A program made the position numbers and the translations under genes. Below, piece by piece: positions 1 through 5,211 of a stretch of 5,211 nucleotides of DNA. Origin of the DNA: an uncultured Bacteriovoracaceae bacterium (GTDB lineage Bacteria > Bdellovibrionota > Bacteriovoracia > Bacteriovoracales > Bacteriovoracaceae). Under the pieces are notes generated by a model. It had not been told where the DNA came from. It ran no database searches and saw only the letters and a program-made list of their open reading frames with translations. The first letter of the stretch is position 1; every line of letters starts with the position of its first letter. Where the stretch lies: contig CALFYV010000075.1 of assembly GCA_937952395.1 (NCBI GenBank), positions 1 to 5,211 of the forward strand, given 5' to 3'.

Positions 1-315
1 GAAACCATCTGGAGCTTTTGCGTTCCCGATAACTCTGAAGAGGAGACGACATGAGTTTCTGGTGGCATTGAAGCAGATGAAGCCACGACTATATCTGGGT
101 GAAGCGAAGGTGATGATGAAACAACCCTGGTTGCTGGTGGTAGTAACGAAGATGATAGTGTTACTGTTGTATCAGGTGGTTCAGATGAAGATGGGATTGA
201 TACAAAGTTAGAAGCGGATGCACCAAGTGAGTCTAGTGCTGATGCACCTCAAACAGATGAAGAGAAGAAGACTCCTGAAGACTTACTAAGTGAATTTGAA
301 AAAATGCTCGGATAA
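1..315 (+). pseudogene. 3' end of an acidic repeat protein, reading frame broken (partial; decay or sequence errors)
   Basis: The frame that ends at TAA 313-315 encodes a very acidic C-terminal region. It has tandem 13-residue repeats (DDETTLVAGGSNE, DDSVTVVSGGSDE), then an Ala/Ser/Asp/Glu linker, and a short end resembling an amphipathic helix (TPEDLLSEFEKMLG). In the same frame TGA occurs at 52-54 and 100-102, each inside an otherwise recognisable repeat. At the extreme left the repeat-like phrase Ser-Gly-Ala is found in frame 2 (8-16), suggesting small indels. From 103 to 315 the frame is open for 70 codons, but its only ATG is four codons from the end, so this cannot be a free-standing gene. 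The stop lies 14 bases before the HEAT-repeat gene, whose ribosome binding site overlaps it, so the two were probably co-transcribed. The family is not recognised. The defects could be real decay or poor sequence at a contig end; the clean remainder of the window mildly favours the latter. Confidence 0.5.
37..189 (+). repeat. Degenerate tandem 39-bp (13-codon) acidic repeat, four units
   Basis: Four consecutive units can be laid out in frame 1: 37-75 (EEETT*VSGGIEA), 76-111 (DEATTISG*SEG, one codon short), 112-150 (DDETTLVAGGSNE) and 151-189 (DDSVTVVSGGSDE). The shared pattern is two or three acidic residues, a Thr pair, two hydrophobic residues, then Ser/Ala-Gly-Gly and two or three mixed residues. 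Conservation is stronger at the protein than the DNA level, which indicates that the repeats were selected as protein. A further, badly disrupted unit appears to lie at 1-36. The two stop codons fall where Leu or Val (52-54) and the second Gly (100-102) are expected. Confidence 0.6.
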
Positions 316-320
316 AAGGA
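314..320 (+). promoter_or_regulatory. Ribosome binding site of the HEAT-repeat gene
   Basis: AAAAGGA lies 9 bases upstream of the ATG at 330 and overlaps the stop codon of the preceding reading frame (313-315). This supports 330 as the start, rather than the in-frame ATGs at 339 and 345, and suggests that translation of this gene follows that of the acidic-repeat gene on one mRNA. Confidence 0.5.
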
Positions 321-329
321 TCGATTTCC

Positions 330-1151
330 ATGAAAAAGATGAATATGTTTTGCTTACTGGGCATTCTATTTTTGAGTGTTCAATCTTTTGCCGGCATCAA
401 ACCGACAAAGGTTAAACTAACCTCTAAGAAAACTTCAAAGAAATCTAATGTTCAAAAGATCTCTCACAAAGACATCAAAAGTTTAAATGATTTGGAAAAA
501 GCTTATAAAGTGGAAATGAATAATAAAGATTTAGATAAACTAAAGATTAAAACACTTAAGCTTGCTAATAAAGCAGTACCTATGCTTATTAAGATAATGA
601 AGAATGACGATTACCCAGACAAAAGCCGATGGGCTGCAACTTTTATGTTAGGGAAAATTATGGGTAAAAAATCAGCTCCTTTTATTGCTAGATTTTGTGA
701 ACATCCTAATTGGGTTATGAGACTTTCAAGTTTAAAAGCACTTGAACATCTTGATCAAAAACAATACTTAGGGCTTTACGCTAAAAAACTTCAAGACAAA
801 TCCCTTATTGTAAGAACTCAGGCTTTAGATATGATCAGAAATATGAAGTTAACAAAACTAGCGCCAAGCGTTTGGGCCATGCTTTTTGATAAATCTAATT
901 ATGCAGGTTCAAAAGGTCAGAGGAAGAGAGCCGATATAATTAAAGATATTATCAAGACTGTAGGGGATCTTAAGTTTGAAAAAGCCAAAGCCCCACTGCT
1001 CAAGATGATTCAAAATAAAAAATATAAAGATGTTTTTACAGAAATTGATTATTCGCTTGAGAAAATTATTGGTAAATCCTCACCCAAAGGGGATGAATCG
1101 AAAAAAGTTCATTATTGGAGTCGGATAGCTCTAAGTGAGAAAACTATTTAG
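330..1151 (+). CDS. Secreted HEAT-repeat protein
   Basis: This 273-residue protein begins with a classical signal peptide (Lys at 2-3, hydrophobic core about 7-17, likely cleavage after Ser-Phe-Ala at 19-21), so it should act in the periplasm or outside the cell. A strongly basic Lys/Ser/Thr linker follows (about 23-50). The rest is alpha-helical with HEAT-like helix pairs at roughly 80-112, 114-142, 144-172, 175-213 and 214-247. Typical spacing of Ala, Leu and Arg/Asp turns is visible, for example in 99-110 and 158-170. HEAT solenoids generally act as protein-binding scaffolds; no catalytic motif is visible and the partner is unknown. The gene starts 14 bases after the acidic-repeat reading frame with a fair ribosome binding site, suggesting an operon. 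Its 3' end overlaps the convergent lipoprotein gene by 4 bases. The HEAT assignment rests on pattern recognition; another all-helical repeat family is possible. Confidence 0.8.
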   Translation: MKKMNMFCLLGILFLSVQSFAGIKPTKVKLTSKKTSKKSNVQKISHKDIKSLNDLEKAYKVEMNNKDLDKLKIKTLKLANKAVPMLIKIMKNDDYPDKSRWAATFMLGKIMGKKSAPFIARFCEHPNWVMRLSSLKALEHLDQKQYLGLYAKKLQDKSLIVRTQALDMIRNMKLTKLAPSVWAMLFDKSNYAGSKGQRKRADIIKDIIKTVGDLKFEKAKAPLLKMIQNKKYKDVFTEIDYSLEKIIGKSSPKGDESKKVHYWSRIALSEKTI

Positions 1152-1666
1152 AAAGTCTTAAGCTGTTCTTGTTCTTTGGCTTTATCAATAGCTTTAAGTT
1201 TATTGTCGATGCTGATGATTCGCTCTAAGCGGTAAAGAATAGTTTTTTCTAAAATTCCGTCAGTTCTAATTTCTTTCCAACCTTGTAGGAAATCTTGTTC
1301 AACCAACTGTCTTTTATAAACACTTACTGTGGCGACTTCGTTTCTGCCTTGGAAGGCCTTAACAACGTTGATAACTAGTTTGAATTTAGCAGCTTTGACA
1401 GCATCGTTTGAGCCAAAGGAATCAGTAAAATTAACCTGGAGGGTGTTATCCATCCAGCGTGTTTTAATATAGCCAGCCTCTTGGTTTTGCTGCGCAATGT
1501 CGTATTTTTTCATAACTTGAATCACTGCTTGCCAAGTTTGGTTGTAGGTAGCTTTAAAAGTTTGAGAAGGAATGTCTAATTCCTGGGTAATTTCACGAAA
1601 TTTTTCGTAAGAAGCACAATTGGCCAAAAGAAACATGATAAGAGTAAGGAGATATTTAACATTCAT
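1148..1666 (-). CDS. Small lipoprotein, possible BamC-like helix-grip fold
   Basis: The product is 172 residues if read from the ATG at 1666. A TTG at 1684 would add six residues (MITLKL) but has no better ribosome binding site and lengthens the region before the hydrophobic core, so I prefer 1666. The N-terminus (MNVKYLLTLIMFLLANC) is a lipoprotein signal peptide with the lipid-accepting Cys at 17. The residues before it are Leu-Ala-Asn; Asn at -1 is atypical for the canonical lipobox. The residues after Cys are Ala-Ser, with no Asp at +2, so by the E. coli Lol rule the protein would go to the outer membrane. The mature part has a helix containing TWQAVIQVMKKYDI, then an AGYIKTRW strand, two longer strands (about 93-120) and a final helix with EKTILYRLERII. 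This recalls helix-grip domains such as BamC, but that is an inference from pattern only. No function can be assigned. The gene is divergent from kdsD and convergent with the HEAT-repeat gene. Confidence 0.78.
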   Translation of the reverse strand: MNVKYLLTLIMFLLANCASYEKFREITQELDIPSQTFKATYNQTWQAVIQVMKKYDIAQQNQEAGYIKTRWMDNTLQVNFTDSFGSNDAVKAAKFKLVINVVKAFQGRNEVATVSVYKRQLVEQDFLQGWKEIRTDGILEKTILYRLERIISIDNKLKAIDKAKEQEQLKTF

Positions 1667-1723
1667 TAGTTTTAATGTTATCAATGATTAGTAAATAGGA
1701 AAACAGAGATCTCAAGGTTAAGC
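1667..1723. promoter_or_regulatory. Divergent intergenic region between the lipoprotein gene and kdsD
   Basis: These 57 bases must hold the 5' signals of both genes, unless their promoters extend into coding sequence. On the plus strand AAGG (1714-1717) sits 6 bases before the kdsD ATG and is a usable though short ribosome binding site. There is no in-frame upstream alternative start for kdsD before the TGA at 1685-1687. On the minus strand no good Shine-Dalgarno is visible. A weak possible promoter for the lipoprotein gene is TTGAGA (complement of 1710-1715) with an AT-rich segment about 16-17 bases further on (around 1687-1693). No convincing sigma-70 pair is seen for kdsD. I see no operator-like palindrome. 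Confidence 0.35.
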
Positions 1724-2707
1724 ATGAAAAACTTGCAATTAGTTAAAGATGTTCTTCTTCATGAGGCCCAGGCCATCGAACAACTCAGCCAAAGGCTAGA
1801 TGAGTCAGCTATTTTAAAAATGGAACAGATTTTTTTAAACTTGAAAGCTCTTGGTGGAAGCTTGATTATCTCAGGAGTAGGTAAGTCGGGTATTATTGGA
1901 AAAAAAATTGCTTCTACTTTTTCTTCTTTGGGTCTTCCTGCTTTTTTTCTTCATCACATTGAAGCACTAAATATATATTTAGGTCGTGTTTCTAACAAAT
2001 ATTCTATTATTTTAATTAGCAAATCAGGCACAACCGAAGAGATTTTAAAATTATTACCTCATTTAAATATTCCAAAAGAAAGAACTATTGGTCTTTTGGG
2101 GAATATAAACTCACCCATCGGTGAAAAGTGTTCAATCCTTTGGGATTGCTCAGTTGATAAGGAAGCTTGTATCAATAATCAAGCCCCCACAACCAGTTCG
2201 ACGGTAGCATTGGCCATGGGTGATGCTCTAGCAGTCTTTTATGAATCATTAGTGGGCTTGTCTAAAGAAAGGTTCGCGCTTAATCATCCAGGTGGATTTT
2301 TAGGTAAAAGTCTTTCGCTTAAAGTAAAAGATTTAATGGTAACAAAGGAAAAATGTCCTCAATTAACTCGCGATCATTCATTACGAGATTGCATTTTAGA
2401 GATGACTAAATCACCTGTGGGCTTGGCTGTCATTATTGAAAATCAAAAAGTGACAGGAATTGTAGTTGAAGGTGATATTCGACGTGCCTTCTCTAAAGAT
2501 GATAAAGCTCTCGAAAAACCCATATCAGTTTTTATGAACCCTCAACCTGTGACCATTCAATTAGATGCTTTAGCATTTCAAGCTTTAGAATTAATGGAAA
2601 ATAGAAAAAATTCTCTTAAAGTTTTACCGGTTCTTGATGGAGAAAAATTTGTAGGGGCCATCCAGATTCATGATCTTTTTAAAGAAGGCTTCATTTCCAA
2701 AAATTAA
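1724..2707 (+). CDS. kdsD: Arabinose-5-phosphate isomerase (KdsD/KpsF/GutQ family)
   Basis: The family interconverts D-ribulose 5-phosphate and D-arabinose 5-phosphate in the cytoplasm, the first step of Kdo synthesis for LPS. At 327 residues it matches the full length of E. coli KdsD (328). The order is a SIS domain (about 35-180) and two CBS domains (about 204-260 and 267-322). Family landmarks visible are GVGKSG (51-56, Lys54), SKSGTTEE (99-106), KEAC (146-149, Glu147), the APTTSST and MGDALAV segments (154-171), and NHPGG (187-191, His188). These correspond to E. coli Lys59, a Glu of the SSEI segment, Glu152 and His193. The usual GEAxHGDLG segment is changed to IEALNIYLG (79-87), replacing His-Gly-Asp with Asn-Ile-Tyr. 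The start has AAGG 6 bases upstream. The gene overlaps the convergent lnt by 17 bases. No other kds gene is in view, so housekeeping KdsD versus a capsule-type KpsF cannot be separated. An alternative is a related SIS-CBS isomerase with altered substrate. Confidence 0.9.
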   Translation: MKNLQLVKDVLLHEAQAIEQLSQRLDESAILKMEQIFLNLKALGGSLIISGVGKSGIIGKKIASTFSSLGLPAFFLHHIEALNIYLGRVSNKYSIILISKSGTTEEILKLLPHLNIPKERTIGLLGNINSPIGEKCSILWDCSVDKEACINNQAPTTSSTVALAMGDALAVFYESLVGLSKERFALNHPGGFLGKSLSLKVKDLMVTKEKCPQLTRDHSLRDCILEMTKSPVGLAVIIENQKVTGIVVEGDIRRAFSKDDKALEKPISVFMNPQPVTIQLDALAFQALELMENRKNSLKVLPVLDGEKFVGAIQIHDLFKEGFISKN

Positions 2708-4268
2708 ACTTTGTGATTAGGCATAAGAAAAAGAAAATAACCCACATCGACCAAAATCCATACTGCTCATAAAATGTTCGCCCACGTTTGGATATTTTAA
2801 CAATCATATCTAAATTTTCTCTTTTGTTGATTCCAAGTGTTGGTCCGAGTTTTCCATTAGGCATAATAAGTGTGGTTATTCCGGTATTGGTCGAGCGGAT
2901 GACGGGGATACTATATTCAAGAGCGCGCCAACGAGTTAGGAATAAATGTTGTTGTGGTTCGGGTTCCTCATACCAGGAATCATTGGTAAGGTTAATGATT
3001 ATATCAGCAGGTCTGTCATTTGCCATTAAGTAATTACGTATAAAATCAGCATAGAGAAGTTCATAGCAAACAGGTGTGATGAAAGTAAAATTATCTTGGG
3101 TTTGAAAAAGAGGAAACTTTTCACCTTTGGAGAAGAACGCTATATTTTGCAAAAATCGACTTAGGTACGAGTTGAGTGGCCCAAACGGCAATGTTTCTCC
3201 AAAAGGAATGAGTATATGTTTATGATAGACATCACTTAATCCTAGAGAGCGATTAAAAAAGAATACAGCATTGTACTCTCGCTCAAACCAGTCTTTTTGA
3301 TTGGATTTTTGGTCATAACCACCGGTTAAAAATTCAGCACCGCTGGTATTCATAATCTCTTTAAAAATATTTGGGGTTGTCATGATATTTGATTTTAAAT
3401 TGTTTGAGTTTAAAGAGTAGGGAAATGAAGTCTCCGACCAAATAACGATATCAGCTTTTTGTTTTCCTAGTAAATAAGGTTCAGCTGCGAGATTTTTAAA
3501 AAGAGTCATGACTTTCTCAACGGAATCCAAGTCTCCCTTTTCAGATTCAAGTTTTAAGTAGTTGCCTACATTGGCTTGAGAAATACGTACATGAAAATTT
3601 TTAGTTTCCTGAGATGGTGATTTTACTAAAAGAGGATTAAGAACAATAAAGATAAAGATGACAGCATAACTAAGCAGTGAATGTTTTTTTCTTCTTAAAT
3701 AATGAATAAGAGCAAAGATAAAAATATAGCTAACAAAAGAAAAAACTGGAATACCCAAAAATGGAGCAAGCCCCAAATGTTCACCTAGCCCAATCCAAGG
3801 ATGTCCTAGGTGTGAAGGAAATTGTTGTGGGATAAAATTTTCAAGCAGTATCAGAATGAAAGCTTGAACAAAAATGGGAAATGATGGAGAATTTATTTTA
3901 ACTTTTTCCTGTAAAAATAAAGTAAATTTTTTTGCATAAGGAATGAGCAAAGCGTAAGCAATGTATTGAGGTAAAATAATCAAAGCAAACAGCAGTGAGA
4001 TGATGTGTGAAATGAGAAAAGGTAATTCTCCAAAGATTTGTAAGGTTTTTGGCAGCCAATAATACCCACATAAATTTAAGCCTAAGCAAAACAAAAGCAC
4101 GAGCATTAAACGGGTTTTCAAGGGTGATTGTTCAAGAAAATAAAAAAGAAGCAAAACTCCAATAAGCGGAGTTATAAACAAACTTTCAGCTAATGCTGAA
4201 GGAAAACCTAGAGCAAAAAAAATACCTCCTAAGAAACAAAGGAGGTATTTCATATTTTTTTGAATCAT
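2691..4268 (-). CDS. lnt: Apolipoprotein N-acyltransferase Lnt
   Basis: Lnt transfers an acyl chain from a phospholipid to the N-terminal Cys of diacylated lipoproteins on the periplasmic side of the inner membrane, the last step of lipoprotein maturation. The 525-residue protein has the expected plan: about seven hydrophobic segments (about 8-27, 30-46, 52-72, 82-111, 129-147, 171-191, 198-215), a nitrilase-type domain (about 226-493), and a final membrane segment (505-523). The catalytic triad is present: Glu279 in IVIWSET, Lys350 in YHKHILIPFGE, and Cys401 in PVCYE. Glu358, Tyr402 and Glu403 match residues known to matter in E. coli Lnt (E343, Y388, E389). The LTNDSW and RALEYSIPVIRSTNTGIT segments are also typical. 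The start is uncertain: ATG 4268 lies 18 bases after the subtilase stop, ATG 4253 is the alternative, and neither has a good Shine-Dalgarno, so coupling to upstream translation is plausible. The gene ends in TGA inside the end of kdsD. It is probably co-transcribed with the subtilase gene. Confidence 0.93.
   Translation of the reverse strand: MIQKNMKYLLCFLGGIFFALGFPSALAESLFITPLIGVLLLFYFLEQSPLKTRLMLVLLFCLGLNLCGYYWLPKTLQIFGELPFLISHIISLLFALIILPQYIAYALLIPYAKKFTLFLQEKVKINSPSFPIFVQAFILILLENFIPQQFPSHLGHPWIGLGEHLGLAPFLGIPVFSFVSYIFIFALIHYLRRKKHSLLSYAVIFIFIVLNPLLVKSPSQETKNFHVRISQANVGNYLKLESEKGDLDSVEKVMTLFKNLAAEPYLLGKQKADIVIWSETSFPYSLNSNNLKSNIMTTPNIFKEIMNTSGAEFLTGGYDQKSNQKDWFEREYNAVFFFNRSLGLSDVYHKHILIPFGETLPFGPLNSYLSRFLQNIAFFSKGEKFPLFQTQDNFTFITPVCYELLYADFIRNYLMANDRPADIIINLTNDSWYEEPEPQQHLFLTRWRALEYSIPVIRSTNTGITTLIMPNGKLGPTLGINKRENLDMIVKISKRGRTFYEQYGFWSMWVIFFFLCLITKFNFWK
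4215..4250 (-). terminator. Intrinsic-terminator-like hairpin with U-tract inside the 5' end of lnt
   Basis: Positions 4220-4230 and 4240-4250 form a perfect 11-bp inverted repeat (aaatacctcct / aggaggtattt) with a 9-base loop. Read on the lnt strand, the stem begins right after the ATG at 4253-4251 and is followed by a run of eight U residues (4222-4215), three of which belong to the stem. This is the shape of a rho-independent terminator, but it lies within coding sequence (codons about 7-18). The stem is AU-rich at its base with five G/C pairs near the middle, so its strength is moderate. A translating ribosome would melt it, so it could act as an attenuator that stops transcripts when lnt is not translated, or as a mRNA structure limiting initiation. 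It may also be a chance result of codon choice. Confidence 0.4.
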
Positions 4269-4286
4269 ACTCTAAGCATAGAGGGA

Positions 4287-5211
4287 TTATTTTTTCTTGG
4301 CCAGAGCTCGTCCATTTTTCTCTTGATTTAAACGTGAAACTCTTTCGGCCATGCGGTAGGCATTGGTTGCATCTAGTTTTCCACCAGCTAAGGTCTTACC
4401 TTCCAATGATTTTACTTTTACAGAAGAAGCGATAATAGAGTTTTTTATTTGCTCATAATTAAGCTCTGGATAGCTTGACTTAATCAGAGCAACAACACCA
4501 GTTACGAATGCAGTGGCTTGGCTTGTTCCTGTCATGAAACCTGCTTGATTGTTAGGAATTGAAGATTTGATTTTGTGCCCTGGAGCGGCTAAGTCAACTG
4601 AAAGACGTCCCCAGTTTGATGAAGGAATAATGTTTACATTTTTATCATAAGCACCAATTGAAATGATATTATCTAAACCGTAGCTAGCAGGATAGTAAGC
4701 ATGTCTTTTATCATCGATATTGCTTCTTTCGTTTCCCGCAGCTGCCACAATTAAAATTCCTTTTTCTTCTGCTTTTCTTAATACTTTCAATTCCTCTAAT
4801 GAAGGCTCTGGACCACCACCTGAATAGTTAATAACATCAACATTATTGTCTACGGCATATTCTAAAGCTCTAATGGTCGAATTAAGGTTTGCTTGTCCAG
4901 AAGCTTGTGGATTGTAATATTTAAGAATAAGTAATTTTACGTCAGGAAAAATATTCTTGATAATTCCAGCTACGTGGGTTCCATGTCCGTGAGAATCTTT
5001 TGGGGTTAATGTTGGTTTAGCAGTTGAGAAATCCACGCCATAATTTGTATCAGAAACTCTTCCATCAATAACATAAAGATTATTTTTTAAATGTGGATGG
5101 TCAGCTTGAATCCCAGTATCGATAACCGCAACGATCACATCTTTTTTCTTAGTGAACTTCTCCCAAACACCTCTAAGGTTAATATTGGCCTTACCTGAAG
5201 CTGATTCAAGC
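4287..5211 (-). CDS. Subtilisin-family (S8) serine protease, N-terminus cut off by the window edge
   Basis: The reading frame stays open to the right edge. The GTG at 5138 is an internal Val codon, not the start: it lies within KKDVIVAVIDTG, the first strand of the catalytic domain. The visible part is 307 residues; signal peptide and any propeptide are outside. The triad is complete (numbered from the first whole codon): Asp31 in AVIDTGI, His76 in SHGHGTHVAG, Ser230 in GTSQATAF. The oxyanion-hole Asn160 is in AAAGNE. The Ser motif has Phe where most subtilases have Pro (GTSxAxP). The protein ends shortly after the usual GGKLDATNAY segment with a Lys-rich tail, so there is no C-terminal extra domain. 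Such enzymes are usually exported endopeptidases; the substrate is unknown. The stop is 18 bases upstream of lnt on the same strand, suggesting an operon. Confidence 0.93.
   Translation of the reverse strand, partial: LESASGKANINLRGVWEKFTKKKDVIVAVIDTGIQADHPHLKNNLYVIDGRVSDTNYGVDFSTAKPTLTPKDSHGHGTHVAGIIKNIFPDVKLLILKYYNPQASGQANLNSTIRALEYAVDNNVDVINYSGGGPEPSLEELKVLRKAEEKGILIVAAAGNERSNIDDKRHAYYPASYGLDNIISIGAYDKNVNIIPSSNWGRLSVDLAAPGHKIKSSIPNNQAGFMTGTSQATAFVTGVVALIKSSYPELNYEQIKNSIIASSVKVKSLEGKTLAGGKLDATNAYRMAERVSRLNQEKNGRALAKKK

Noticed and set aside
51..71. Short ORF (MSFWWH) preceded by a purine-rich GAAGAGGAG
   Set aside because: The purine-rich run is explained by Glu codons of the acidic repeat, and a six-residue peptide has no independent support.
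52..102. TGA codons read as an amino acid (genetic code 4 or 25), since one falls at a conserved Gly position
   Set aside because: TGA is the stop codon of lnt, none of the other five genes has an internal TGA, and Trp is encoded by TGG throughout. The other TGA falls at a Leu/Val position, so one recoding rule does not explain both.
2..208. Open frame 2 across the acidic repeats, predicting a hydrophobic, membrane-like product
   Set aside because: It is the frame-shifted shadow of the GGT/GTT/GAT-rich repeats, lacks a credible start with a ribosome binding site at its beginning, and stops at 209-211 inside the clean frame-1 coding sequence.
1148..1684. Longer form of the lipoprotein starting at TTG 1684
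   Set aside because: No ribosome binding site supports it. The ATG at 1666 gives a compact signal peptide of normal length; however, the TTG cannot be fully excluded.
1893..1950. A8 and T7 homopolymer runs in kdsD as phase-variation sites
   Set aside because: They are short for phase variation, match conserved Lys and Phe codons in an AT-rich gene, and the gene is intact.
2788..3033. 81-codon plus-strand ORF within lnt
   Set aside because: It lies antisense to the well-conserved nitrilase domain of Lnt, has no recognisable protein character and no ribosome binding site.
3898..4089. 63-codon minus-strand ORF in another frame of lnt
   Set aside because: It is out of frame with the transmembrane-coding part of lnt and resembles no protein family.
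4193..4435. 80-codon plus-strand ORF spanning the subtilase-lnt junction
   Set aside because: It is antisense to the ends of two well-supported genes and has a random-looking translation.
4287..5138. Subtilase starting at GTG 5138
   Set aside because: That codon is inside the first catalytic-domain strand, two residues after a Lys run, and the frame stays open to the window edge with subtilase-like sequence (GVWEKFTKKK) upstream.

Overview
This window is AT-rich Gram-negative DNA. Its proteins are rich in Lys, Asn, Ile and Phe. Two genes point to an organism with an LPS-bearing outer membrane and lipoproteins: an arabinose-5-phosphate isomerase (Kdo synthesis) and an apolipoprotein N-acyltransferase (Lnt). 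The rest of the content is a secreted HEAT-repeat protein, a small lipoprotein with Asn just before the lipobox Cys, and a subtilase. Together with the base composition this suggests the Bdellovibrionota (Bacteriovorax/Halobacteriovorax type) or a similar deltaproteobacterial lineage. That placement is an inference from style of sequence, not a database match.

Layout, left to right. (1) Positions 1-315 (+) hold the 3' end of an acidic protein built on tandem 13-residue repeats. The first ~105 bases of this reading frame contain two TGA stops and signs of small indels, while the last 70 codons are clean. It is either a decaying gene or error-rich sequence at a contig end. (2) A secreted, Lys-rich HEAT-repeat protein (330-1151, +) starts 14 bases after it and is probably co-transcribed. 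(3) A convergent small lipoprotein gene (1148-1666, -) overlaps the end of the HEAT gene by 4 bases. (4) A 57-base divergent intergenic region separates it from kdsD (1724-2707, +), a full-length SIS plus two-CBS arabinose-5-phosphate isomerase. (5) kdsD converges on lnt (2691-4268, -) with a 17-base overlap. (6) Upstream of lnt on the same strand, 18 bases away, is a subtilisin-family (S8) protease that runs off the right edge (4287-5211, -), so its N-terminus is missing.

Apart from the subtilase, whose substrate is unknown, the recognisable genes belong to envelope biogenesis. KdsD makes the first committed intermediate of Kdo for LPS inner core. Lnt adds the third acyl chain to lipoproteins, including presumably the small lipoprotein encoded here. 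The subtilase and lnt look like one transcription unit.

The most interesting features beyond ordinary annotation are three. A perfect 11-bp hairpin followed by a U-tract, resembling an intrinsic terminator, lies inside the first codons of lnt. KdsD has lost the usual HGDLG active-site segment while keeping its other catalytic residues. The acidic repeat tail at the left edge is corrupted. I did not find a convincing new multi-gene system, RNA gene, mobile element or CRISPR array. No stretch over 300 bases lacks a gene or gene remnant.
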